Shown piece by piece: positions 22,440 through 33,726 of a stretch of DNA of 64,000 nucleotides. The stretch is from Pyrus communis. Its lineage: Eukaryota; Streptophyta; Magnoliopsida; Rosales; Rosaceae. Position 1 is the first letter of the stretch, and every line of letters starts with the position of its first letter. The notes beneath the pieces were generated by a model. The model was not told where the DNA came from, ran no database searches, and saw nothing but the letters and a program-made list of their open reading frames with translations. The stretch is taken from positions 8,258,600-8,322,599 of the forward strand of contig NC_084816.1 of NCBI RefSeq assembly GCF_963583255.1, in the 5' to 3' direction. The position numbers and the translations under genes were made by a program.

Positions 22440-24235
22440 GTTCCTATCACAAAATAGATGGACAAGATATGGTTAGTGTAATGGAGAAAAATCAATCCAT
22501 TCACATAGGAGTAGAACATATAGGTTCTAATAGACATGTATTGGTTTAATTTTGCATGAAAAACTTTGGGTTTTCATGGGTGATGTTTTTAAATGAAAAC
22601 TTCAGGTTTTCAAATAAGGCATATTTGTAAGAAACTTCATGTTTTGAAATAATTATGAACTTCAGGTTCAAATATTCCTACAGGCAAACACAAATATATA
22701 CATAAATATGCAACAAGAATATGCAAAAATATAACTTTTAGGTTTATAATTATAATTGAATTTAATTATTTGGACTTCGAGCCAAATTAAAGTGTGGGTA
22801 AAAAATATAAAATCCATTAGGCCTAAAATAATTAGGCGAATAAAACTCGGGGTCCAAAAGAAAAACTAAGCCCACTGGTGGCTTAAGAAAATTGATCCGT
22901 GTCCTAGGCCCAAAAATTAGGCTGGGGGTCTCAGGTGTAAGCTACAAGCCTACGAGGAGGGCGGGATAGGGGGTGGGTTGCAGCAGGTAAGCCTAGAGGT
23001 TTTTAAAAAAAAGTCTTTTCATACGGGCCGCTTCAAGCGAGCCCAAAAGATATTTGTTTTTTTTTTATTTCTTTGTAGGCCGGGGAAATATTGGGCCAAA
23101 GGAAATGTTATGGGTTTCAGGAAGCAGGCCCAAAACCGATTGAGGTTCGAGCGTTAGGCCGATAAGGGGCCCAAAGGGTTGCGGGTCATACATCCCAGGC
23201 ATGCTGGGTGTGTGCATCAGAGAAGAACGTTGGGGTTTTAGTCGACGGCGCCGCGTTAGGCAGTGTTTCAAGGTCGGGCAAGCCATGGTTCGTTGAAGAA
23301 CCAGTGTTTGTCGATGGAGAAGAGATCTCGACATCGAAGGAGAGAGGACCGAATGAATTTAATTGAATTCAAATGAAAAACCCATGAAATTCTTCTTGAA
23401 TTTCTAGAAAGCGTTGGTGAAAACAATGGGTTTTGTCCAATTTGCACGATTGCCGATGGTATTTCGTCGGAAAAAATTGACGAGGATGACCCGGCCTTCA
23501 GGATGTGGGTCGGGACAAGGTGCTTTAAACGCACCATTCTGGTTCAAGCTTGCGGCCGGGATTCAATGTTTGGGCTGGGCCATCGCAGGCTGCTGGCCTG
23601 GTGGCTTGCAGCTTGCATGGTGCAAGTGCACGGGTTCGAAGAACCCTAGGTTTCCCCCTCGCAAAATTTTTTTTCCAATTCAATTCATACAAAATTCAAT
23701 AAATTTCAAATTCCTAAAAGACTCAAGTGAGGAAGAGAGATAATAGAAATGCCCAATTATTACAAAGATAGGAGCGAAGAATTCGTAAATGATCTGTTTC
23801 AAGTAGTTATTTGTATATGATTTGTTTCAAGTAGATATTTGTAAATTTCTTCTCACATAACTTTGTTGTGAAAATCTCAGAATAATTTGTGATGAAAACT
23901 TAAAATCATATGTTTTGAATTGCAGTTTATGTCGTATATTTTCAATATATATAATAATTAAAGAGAAATTTGTACAAACATTGTCTGGACCATTAGCTAC
24001 AGAAATGCACAAATACCGACCAAACAAAAGTCTTGCCAATTTACTAACCAAAATACACTTCTTAGTGTAGATGTATCACCTCTATTAATCGCTGTTAGAA
24101 ATTTCATCAAAATGCAACATGTGTTACGCATGTCAATGCTTGGTACAAAACCCTTAATAAGTGAAAGTGGTTAATTAACAAGAGTTTTTATTTGGTCAAT
24201 TAGAAATTTAATCAAAGTAGTGTTTGTGAAATTTT
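22440..24235. other. Copia upstream leader and spacer
   Basis: 22440-23740 lies upstream of gag on the minus strand and is richer in G and C than its surroundings (22.9-23.65 kb), consistent with a copia leader. No LTR matching 14435-14693 and no tRNA primer site were found. 23750-24235 is plain AT-rich sequence. Confidence 0.45.
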
Positions 24236-24247
24236 ACTAAATTAAAG

Positions 24248-24410
24248 GCTACTTAGTACAACGGTTTAGTGGTATTCCTCTTCGTTAGTAAGTGAGAGGT
24301 CTTAAGTTCAATTCTCGTTAAAGGCAAATTTGAACTACATTATTGCTAACTTATTGTAAGGCTAAGCCACTCATCCCCTTAATGTAAATAATGTTATTTG
24401 TTAAAAAAAC
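24248..24410 (+). mobile_element. tRNA-derived SINE with target-site duplication
   Basis: Flanked by ACTAAATTAAAG (24236-24247) and ACTAAATTGAAA (24411-24422). The body has a box-A-like phrase near the start (TACAACGGTTTAGTGG) and a box-B-like AGTTCAATTCTCG at 24304-24316, and ends in a short A-rich tail. These are pol III promoter elements of a short interspersed element moved by LINE machinery. A second copy lies at 53211-53381. Confidence 0.85.
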
Positions 24411-24676
24411 ACTAAATTGAAAGTGATTAACATTAAATGTAATTTAATCACTTCCAATCAAATTGGATTATAAATTTTGAGCAGACAGAGTGATAATTAG
24501 TGGATCACCTCAAGTTCTCAACTCAATAATTCGCACATGGAGTAGATGGTTTTATCAACTCAGCTCATCATGATTCATCCTGTATACTATCATAGGTAAA
24601 GACAATTATATATATCAGGCCCTTATGCAAAGGGATTCTTCTTCTTTTTTCTTTTTATTTTATTTTTTTATTTTTA

Positions 24677-24971
24677 ATGGAAATCAGGTAAGGGGTCTAC
24701 TTCACATCGAACTTTAATGATCCGAATCGTCTATTTTGTAAGTCTCGATTCATAGATCATCCTTGCAAAAATTCAAATCAATTCGAAACCATTTGCCTAT
24801 TTAATTATCAAGATAAAATGTCTTAAACATTTCTGATTTGGCTAATATTTTGTAAGGATGATATATAAGGTGCAGCTTGAAAAATAGACGGTTTGGCTCA
24901 TTAAAGTTCAATATGGTGTGAACTTTACTACTAATCCTCATTTTTATAAAAAAATGAAAATCCCTTCCATT
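24677..24971. mobile_element. Fold-back MITE-like inverted repeat
   Basis: The left arm (AATGGAAATCAGG, then CGAACTTTAATGATCCGAAT and CGTCTATTTT) pairs with the right arm read on the other strand (AATGGAAGGGATTT, TTGAACTTTAATGAGCCAAA, CGTCTATTTT). Non-coding. The ends are imprecise and no target duplication was identified. Confidence 0.65.
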
Positions 24972-25867
24972 AAAAGTTTCATATATATATTATAGATCCA
25001 GATCTCGTCCTGTTTGGTGACCTTTTGGAGGAAACTCCCATGTGAAGCTTGGTCAATATATTCTGGAGTATTTTACCCCAAACAAGCAGAAAATTTAATC
25101 TCCGATAAAAAATTAAAAATAAAAAAAGGAGAAAATTTAATCTGTAAGCAACTTTTCATATGTCTTGCTTTTTTTTTTTCTCCTGGGAATATATCAATTT
25201 TTTTTAAAGTAATATTATCCCGCTAAAAGTAAGTTTAATCTCTTTGCTGCAGTTTAAAAGAGTTTCGACAGCTATTGTTTCTGATAGTATCATTCATTTA
25301 ACTGGATTACTTCCATTGATTAATTAAATATAGATAAATTTAATTTAATACACCAAACCAATTTACAAATCTTTATTTGTAGGCAGTACATTTGAATTTT
25401 GATTATCTTTTTTTCCTATCAAATTTGAAAAATCAATGACTTCCATTTTTAAGTTTGAATAGAGTTCAAACTTACTTGAGGAAACATTTTTTTTTTCAAT
25501 GAATGTCAAATATGTCTTTTTATTTTGGTTGAAGAACGGGACTAAAAGCAAGAGCCGAAACAAACCTACTCATTAATAAATCTGGACTGGGGCATCACAA
25601 GTCGATCCTCACGAATGAACTCGGAGATCAAGAGCTATTTTGTTTGTTTTGCTCTTCTAGTTTTTTCCTTGATAAGAGGTAACGACTGCTTTCTGACGAT
25701 CTTATTCCATCATGTACACAAAGAACACATCAAATAAATTAGAACAGAAAGCAATAAAACAGAGACAAAAAGAAAGAAAGGTATCTCAACTACGAAGACT
25801 GTTCTCATTTTCCAGATATAATGGAATAAATGACTACCCCTACTACTGCTACTGCTATCTGAATCTC
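24972..25867. other. Downstream flank of the GATA gene
   Basis: Probably contains the 3' untranslated region of the GATA factor near 25867. The frame at 25710-26108 overlaps the gene in another frame and is not real. Nothing else seen. Confidence 0.45.
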
Positions 25868-27965
25868 CTACTGTCCCGACGATAAAATCCCCATACTCGC
25901 CCCTTGGCAAGACTTGCTTCTCAGCTCGATCACCTTCTTGTGCGAGTTCGAATGCACTGATGCGATGAATGTAGGGCTTGCTGCTGGGCGGTACTCTGGA
26001 AGGAGGCGGCCAGACCTGTACCGAACCCCACATGCATTGCAGAGGGTCTTCGGTCCTAGTGGCCCTTCCCTCCACTGAGGGGTCTTCGTCACTTGACAAT
26101 GCGCGCATCTTTTAGTCTCCCGACTCTCACCTGCTTCGTCCGTGGAGAGCTTTCCCGTTTTCTTCTTGTGTTTTCTTTTGGCAGTGTTTGATGTATCCTC
26201 TGTGCGAGAGGCTTCTAAGTCAAATTCACAAGCATCCCAACGATATAAATTTTCAGAGGCAGAGGAATTGGATGAGGTACTGAGGATGAACTGTGTACTG
26301 AAAATAATTGGGTTTGCACGCCTGCTTCGTGAAAGCTTGCTTCGGGTGCGCTTTTCAAATTTGGGCTCAAATTGAGCAGCACAAGAGCCAATGCTTTCAA
26401 GGTCATCTTTGAGAAGGCTAACTCTGCTGCGGATGGTTTCACAAGTAACACTTGGGAATTGCGGTCGCTGATACATATGTCCATACTGAAACCAAATAAA
26501 AAACAAAAGGGAGATGAGGGAAGGACCTACGTTGGCATTTGTTGGCTAAAACAGTATAAAACCTCAAATTTCTTTACAAGAATCGCCACAAGAAAAATGC
26601 ACACATCTTTAAAATAAAAAGTACAATCCTATCATTCCTAAACACAAAGTCGTTTAATTACCATACCTGTTTCACCATCAACTGCATGAACATTATCGGT
26701 AATTTATATGAAGGACCACAAAGCCATTATCCGGACATCTAGTATTCAAAGGATAATCTAAAATTGAACACCACCAAGATGGATGGACAAAAAGAACGCT
26801 TCGAAGGGAAGCCAAAAATTAATTTGAGACAAAATACAGATGCATATAAGCAGTTTTCTCTATGAGTGAAATAAGTATATCTTATATAAATCATGTCAAC
26901 AAGAACAAGCCTGGATGTTCAATTCTATTTGTTCTCTGAGAAATCAATACCAACGTCATATATCGTTCAGATTCATTTACAATTTAAACTCTAGTACTCA
27001 TATAGGTTTGATGGAAATCTTCCTTCAGCAACCAAAATGTTATCCATAGGCTACATAATAAAACGCTACTCAGAGAATTGCAATGCCTACGCTACTTTTC
27101 AGAACACATTACCAATGAATCTTTGGTCTTTTCCATCATGACTTAGTGAGTCCAAGAGTCCATAACCTAAATGAAAATATATGTTTAACAAGATTTTTAC
27201 CGCTACAAGAACAACATATGATTTACAACCTTCAACAACATGTCAAATTTGCAGGGCCGTAGTTTCACTTAAGGAAATACAAGAGCAGGCAGAGAAATTC
27301 AAACCTAAGAGGTAATCACATATCATGGAAGCTCTGATTCCGAGAGAAATATACTTATCTCCATCCTCTTTCAAATTATACATATAAGTAGGCTATCTAT
27401 CATCACTACACTTTGCCAAACCATAAAGTTCCTGGTACATCAAAATGGTTAAATGCATTCATAAAGCACTAGACAATAACTAGTTATGCATACTTTGTTC
27501 ATCCAACGAGAATAAATTGCCCATGATATACAACAACGAATAGTTATGCACGGATGAAAAATTCTTGAAACCAATTTCCGGGCCACATTAGCAGAAAGTA
27601 TTCAACGTAGTAGTGCGAAGCGTAACAACTTAACAGAGTAATGCATATATACTGTAAACACAAAGACAGTTCCACAGTAAAAACACAAACAGAATAATAA
27701 CCTTTACGTCCCTAACATAAGATAACAATCTCACCGGAGTGGAGAGGTTCGTATGTTTCTTTTCGTCATCATAACTAAAAATTCCTGGACCAAGCAACTG
27801 ATCAATGTTAGGCGGCGGCTCTATGTCTTGGAACTTCGTGTCCCAATCGTTATCTTCGACACTGTCATCGATGTCTTCCATTGGGAAATCGAGAGCGCTG
27901 AGGATGTCTGTGCTGAGGAAGCTCTCGTAATTGAAGGCCCCATCGGCGGGCAAAGAACCATCCAT
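25868..27965 (-). CDS. GATA-type zinc-finger transcription factor (class A)
   Basis: Nuclear DNA-binding protein recognising GATA motifs. Two coding exons, 27965-27735 and 26485-25868, joined by a 1.25-kb GT-AG intron in phase 0, give 282 aa, the usual length for Arabidopsis GATA1-14-like proteins. Exon 1 encodes an acidic N-terminus ([15 protein letters not shown], then [14 protein letters not shown]). Exon 2 has a basic stretch ([11 protein letters not shown]) and then the finger with Cys204, Cys207, Cys226 and Cys229 (C-x2-C-x18-C-x2-C), [19 protein letters not shown] and the class-specific tail [20 protein letters not shown] chose MDGSLP over an in-frame ATG/TTG-type start 17 codons upstream because it fits family N-termini. 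The upstream piece looks like the end of a leader intron. A small extra exon in the long intron cannot be excluded. Confidence 0.9.
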
Positions 27966-29066
27966 GTCACTAATATTCTGTTTACAGTGGCAAAAGGCCA
28001 ACGGCAGAGGAAGCAAGAATTTAAATACGAAAACTTTTTAATTAATTAAGATGTATTGACAAACAAGAGAAGCATGGCATTGCTTGCTATATATGTAGTG
28101 TTAAAAAAATGGAAAAAATAAGCCAAAAAATCCATAAAAAAAGGAGAGATATCACAGTAAGAAGTCAAAAGGGAAAAGTTATCTCAGGGGGATTGGATTG
28201 GATGGGATTGGATAGTTGGGGGTTTTGGTCATAAATTCAGAGAGGGAAAGCGTTTTTAATTGGGTAGAAAATCGTAATTAATAGAAGGTTACCCAAATTG
28301 GGGCTCTGAATATTCAATTATCCAATTAATTTCATCATCAATGTTGAATCAGAAACAATAGCATAAAATGGTAACTTACTTTTACTAAACCAGAGAAAAA
28401 AACAAAAACAAAAAAATTATAACTATAATTAAAATCTTATAACTGCACACGCTCGCAATCCCAATTCCCGAAGTACACTGTTTGGCTTCCGAGAAAATGC
28501 TGGGAAAATTTAAAAAAAAAACGCTTAAGAAAACCAAACACTAATTCGCACTGCATGCCAATTGCACAACTGCAGCAGCAGTACAACAAATTCCATGAAT
28601 ACTTAGTCTTAAAAATAAGTAAAAAATAGAAGAAAATTGAAAGGGAAATGTTGGGTATTTTTCGAATTTCATTTTCTGGCGAACCAAACAGGATAAAAAG
28701 TAAAATGTGAACAGAAAATAGAGAAAATGCAAACCTCTGAAAAACCCTAAAAGCAGCGAATGAAAACATGAAATTCATTCATTCACAGAGAAGAAGATGA
28801 AATGGTAAAGAAGAGAGAAAGACAGAGGGGGGGGGGGGATGCGAGTGTAGGCACCTCACGCTTCGTTAGCTTGGCGACATCAGCGGAGACCGCCGTCATT
28901 GTCCCTGTCAGAACTTTCACAGAAAGAGAGTGAGAGAGAGAGAGAGAGCTGGTGGTTGTCTGTTGTTTCAGAGGAGAGAGAGAGAGAGAAGAGAGAAGAG
29001 AGAAGAGAGAGAGAGAGTTGCAGAGGAGAAGGAGGAGGAGAAGGAGAAGATGGCTCTGCGCCCACT
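27966..29066 (-). promoter_or_regulatory. Leader and proximal promoter of the GATA gene
   Basis: On the minus strand 28800-29066 is strongly CT-rich (TC microsatellites at about 28922-28948 and 28975-29018), with a run of eleven or so C (G on plus) near 28828. Such pyrimidine-rich tracts are common in plant 5' leaders. A leader intron between about 28850 (CGTGAG/GTGCC) and about 27980 (AAACAG/AATATT) is possible but unproven. 28070-28800 has no gene. Confidence 0.45.
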
Positions 29067-31436
29067 TTGCGTTTGTCTGAGATTGGAATTTAGGTTTTCT
29101 TTTTCTCTCTCTCAGCAGGGGGAGGAGGATTCACGTGCACCGCTGCCCCACGCGTTTTTACGGTAAGGTCTCACTTCCCAATCAGATTCAGATTTTGTTC
29201 ATTTTTCAGTCAACTTCCACAACGTGCGTACTTTAAAGTTTTCCAGTTTCAAACTATTTTCCTCAATATTATTTTGTTATATGATTAAATCCTATATGAT
29301 AGTTACACTTACACCCTCTAGAGAAGTTATACTCTTTACTTTGCATTCTACTTTGTTTTCTAGTTTAAGGAATAATGAACATTTCAGGTTTAGTAATTAA
29401 TTTTGAAGAATGAATCGGTGACCAAGAGGCAATGACGTAGGTAAGAAAGCACATAGAGCGCCGACAAATAATTAGTTTTCAAAAGGCAATTATTAGGGTT
29501 TATGGACTCAAGCCTAGGCAATCGACTCACGATGGTTGGATTAATTTTGACGGTTTGCAAGTTAGCATTGAAACTTGATTCAGTCTCAAGAATTTCCTTG
29601 ATTTTTTACTTGACATTGATAATTAGATTTTGATTCAACTACAAGTGATAGTAGATTTCTCAAGAATTTCCTTGATTTTTTACTTGACATTGATAATTAG
29701 ATTTTGATTCAACTACAAGTGATAGTAGATTTTCATGTATTGATTGTAAAGTCTGTAATAGCTATATTATTTTTTTCTCGTACGACATTTCCTCACATGA
29801 CTAGTAAATGATCATTTATTACCACAAAAATATGCACACATCCACATCCACATCCACATCCACTTCCATTTTTTCTTTATGATTTGTCCAATCATAACAA
29901 CCGTCGTGCTAGGTAACCAAGTTGCGGATTCTGGCAGACATTTCTATTTATCAAAAGCTTTGAAGCAACTTAAAATTTTAAAATTACGAAATACAAATCA
30001 GAAAACATTTCAAATTCAAAATACAAAAATTCGAAAAGATTATAATTTCTTTTTAAAAAATAAAATCATTCATCCTTAATATATTTAAGTTGGATAAGCG
30101 TCGGTGGTTGTGATACGGATTCAAATATGGAGGGTGGCAAAGGTCACATGCGGGCCTCAATTTTTTTAATGGCAAGGCAACAAAGCATCGCCATCACTAC
30201 TCCGCTTACCCTGCTTAATAGTGCATCACCGACGATTGGGGAACATTCTTATTTTATTTTTATTTTTGGTCAAATATTTTGGACACCAAAATTCAAACCA
30301 TTTTTTCTTAAATTATTCCTCATCAATTAAAATCAAAATTTCTCCCAATCCGAATTCGAAGACGATGCCAGCATTTAGTCATTGGTTGTCTTTAATCTCA
30401 TTAACTTCAAAAGCTCCATGTATATTTGTTTATATATTGTATTTGGCACATATAAACAGTTAAAGCAAACTAAATTACAACATATTCCTTCTACTTCTTC
30501 TATCATATTTGTCTTCCTTTTTTTCTCTTCTTGTGTTGCGACTCTATTATGCACATCATGAACTCGATAAATGCCTTTGTTGACAAACCATAATAGTCTT
30601 CAACATTATTCCACTATACTCTGCATCCACCCTCGACGAGCCTTTACAAATAATAGTAATTGTTGACATATGTTGGCAATAATTGACATATGCTTACTAG
30701 GTGCTTAACGAAATGACCTAATAAAGCTTTTTTTTTTTTTTTTGGTGATATTATGCCTTTTAAAAAATTTAGCTCCACCACTAAAAACACCATATATTAA
30801 TAAATAATAAATAATAATTCAATCAACCCAGTAATTTTCCGGATCTTTGTTTGGGTCTATATTCTTCTTCCCTGTTTCCTTATTGCAAGGAAAAAGCCAA
30901 CTTAGATTCAAAGGGAAAACTGCTTTTTAGATTCCCCATCAGCATAAACGTACATAGAGCTTCTTTCTACTTTAAACCAACTTTAAGCAAGATCCATGAG
31001 CCACGTATATACAAGTCATAATCCTTTTGAAATTACATTCAATAGTAACATCTTAATAGGATCAAATTTCCAATGATTGGTTTGGCGATCCACTTTCTTC
31101 ATTGTAATAACACCAACCTTAGAAACCAAAATAAGCCCTCTTCTTTATAGGGTTAAGCTTCAAATGCACTCAAAATCACGACGAACAAAATTTTGTATAT
31201 GGTACTGAAATATGATTACTATGACCAATTACATGTAATAATATGAGTGATAGGGTGAATGAAGACGACCCTTAATTTGTAGGGTAATATCATGTGGTAT
31301 AACCAGTCTCATGTACAATGCGAGTGGTCCGAGTAGATGAAAACCCTTAAAATTTAGTGTTTAATATTAACACATATTTACATGCACGTGAATTTTTGTT
31401 TTTAAACAAACGATATTATCTAATTAAGGGGATGTG
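29067..31436. other. Intergenic, one tandem duplication
   Basis: No gene recognised. Contains the 74-bp duplication at 29585-29732 and a small CACATC array at about 29834-29862. Frames at 29879-30463 are AT-rich and unconvincing. Confidence 0.5.
29585..29732. repeat. 74-bp tandem duplication
   Basis: The segment starting CTCAAGAATTTCCTTG and ending GATAGTAGATTT occurs twice back to back with essentially no differences, which points to a recent duplication. Confidence 0.92.
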
Positions 31437-32158
31437 GGCACTGGCAGATCCATACAGGGACCTGGGGGGTCCCAGGATCCTTTAGAAGCTCGAAGAAACA
31501 CTTGTGATCGACCTTTAGGACCCTCCAACAATTTGGGCACGTGTAGTGGATAGGTTTGTTGCTTCCATGAATATGCAAGCAGCAGTGCTTAACAAAGAAG
31601 AAGAAGAGGTTTTTAATTTTTGTTTTAAAAGACCTAGCCAAAACGACAACGTTTTTGAGCCAGGTCGTTATAAAAATTTTCAAAACTAAAATATCTTTGT
31701 TTTCTCTATAGAGCTCGAGAACTTCGGTCTTTTTTCAGTGTCTCCAAATTATATTTAAGAACTCTCAGCCCCAATTGTTGCAACCTTCCAACTTTAAACC
31801 CAAGTTACCCTATTCCCCACCACCATTTGCCGTTCTACCGCCATTAGCTGCCTAATTTTATTTCCTCCAAATTCATATAAGTTTTTTTAATCTTAGACTC
31901 TAGTCCCAACTCCCAATTAATAATATATATGTTACATTAACAAATTTTAACTTGTAGAGTCACTAATTACGTTATGTTGGTGAGGAGAATTTGTTGGTTT
32001 TATTACATTTGAGATTAATTTTGATTTATTCAATGAACCAAATTCAATAGAAAATAGTGATATGAACCAAATTAGTCTAATGTGTATATATATATATATT
32101 TTTTGAACTTTTATGTTGGGACCTCCCGATCTTGAAATCCTGAATCCTCCATTGGATG
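31437..32158. mobile_element. Non-autonomous inverted-repeat element, about 720 bp
   Basis: The left end (GCAGATCCATACAGGGACCT, then GGGGGGTCCCAGGATCC) is inverted and degenerate at the right end (TTGGGACCTCCCGATC, then CCTGAATCCTCCATTGG). Interior non-coding and AT-rich. Superfamily unknown and no clear target duplication. Confidence 0.5.
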
Positions 32159-32389
32159 TGGAAGTGGACTAAGACTCACAATTGGCTAACAATAATGTGG
32201 TTCCAATCACTTTTAGCGATAATCGAATTTAAGACTTTTCACTTATAAATGAAGATAAATATTACTCGATCGTAGTGCTAAGTGGCAGCTACACGTCAAT
32301 TAAATACACCATGTAAATAAATCTAGCTAGTGTAATAAGTGGTTCCCCTTTTTCGAGTGTTTGTTCTCCCGATAGTTTTAAAGCATGTT

Positions 32390-32760
32390 GAAGTTCATAA
32401 TTTAACTTTTGACACACAAAGGAAGAAGGCTGAAAGGAGTAAAACTAGAGTCACGCCTAAGGAGAGGACTTGTCTGCAATTAGGTACATTAATCAAAGGA
32501 ATTAAGTTTCTTTGAAGCAATCAGATAGTGTGGCAAAAGGGTAATTAGAAGATTACATGATTCAACATGTGAAATTTAAACACATTTAGAGGGGTCGGCA
32601 TAAACGGCTAAAAACAGATGTTTCTTGAACAGGTTATGCGATGTGACTAAAGCATATCAATCATATTCAAAGACTTTAGTGAAAAAGCTAAGAAAATCGC
32701 GCCAAGAACGTGTAAAAACAAGTATGTGTAGTGTAGGAACATAAAATATATTGATTAGCG
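32390..32760 (-). pseudogene. Decayed copy of the last TPST exon and adjoining intron
   Basis: This stretch aligns in the same orientation with 40841-41330. TCATAATTTAACTTTTGAC matches the TPST stop-codon region TCATATTTTAACCTTTGAC, and GGAGTAAAACTAGAGTCACG matches GAAGTAAAACAAGAGTCGCG. The similarity then continues into TPST intron sequence (GGCATAAACGGCTAAAAACA against CGTAAACAGCTAAACAAAAT, and later GGAACATAAAATA against GGAACATGAAATA). Two deletions remove part of the exon, including the start of the transmembrane segment. Because intron is included, it arose by DNA duplication, not retroposition. Confidence 0.75.
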
Positions 32761-33726
32761 AAATACGCTATGTTTCAACTTATTAAATATGATTACTTGT
32801 TGTTGATGGAGTATACATGTTATTAGTCAAATCCTAATGGAAGAACGTATATGAGATGAAGTCCCTGCACTCACAAATACACGTTCAATTAGCAAAGACT
32901 GCGAGCTCTTAGGAAGATTAAAGAAAAGAATCTGTTTTTCTTTCATAAAGAATTCGTCCAATAATCTACAAAAAAATTCGAAATTGAGAGTTCGTTGACA
33001 ATGGCCTCATTTGGTAAGCACACTGTCTATTATTTATTTAGTTCATTTATTCAAACACACTATTTGTGTCTCTAACGTATATATGTTCTACATAACTCAT
33101 TGAATGCTTATACTATATAGTACTCAAATGGTAAACATAGAAAGACAGAAAGAAGTACAAAGTCTAGGAGTTTTATAACCACCTTTGCACCATGCCACAA
33201 CCAAAGGATGCATGGCGGTCAAGGGAGATAAGACGTCTTCTTCTCCTTCATTTCCATAAGTTGATTCCAACTTTTAAAAAACTAGGAAGTGAAATCTCTC
33301 AAACGGATGAATGATTACTAGGACAAATTCCAAATTGAGATTGCTGAAGAGGGTGGTGGAAACAGTCTGCGGTCGAAACATTGGTTTTAGTGGAGAATTC
33401 TAATAGTTGAACCTGTCTAGAATCGTGTTATATGATTGGTAGCAACGTAATCAATTATCTATCTATTATTCAAAGTTAATGTAGAATATTGAGAAACCTT
33501 ACTGACATTACCTGCTACGACTGCTAAGACGGAGGCCTGACTATAATTCTTTGGGGTCTCTTCAGTCTTCAGCAACACTAGCAGCTGTAGTGCGTTAGTG
33601 AGTGGAATTTTGTTTTCGGGGAATCTTACCATGATCCCACCATTTCGGAGAACCCATAAGTTCATAGCAGCGGGCTTTGGAGTGGCCAGTTTGACCACAA
33701 TGTCCACAAACCCCATCAGATTGAGT
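32761..33726. other. Spacer with one unassigned minus-strand frame
   Basis: A minus-strand frame at 33459-33716 (85 codons, starting MGFVDIVVKLATPKPA) has fairly ordinary amino-acid composition but no family I recognise. It ends next to the retroelement at 33727. It may be a gene fragment. Confidence 0.35.

Noticed and set aside
24248..24410. Possible tRNA gene because of box A and box B
   Set aside because: No cloverleaf can be formed, and flanking duplications and the A-rich tail identify a SINE.
25710..26108. Separate 132-codon frame under the GATA exon
   Set aside because: Alternate frame of the zinc-finger exon; the C-x2-C-x18-C-x2-C frame is the real one.
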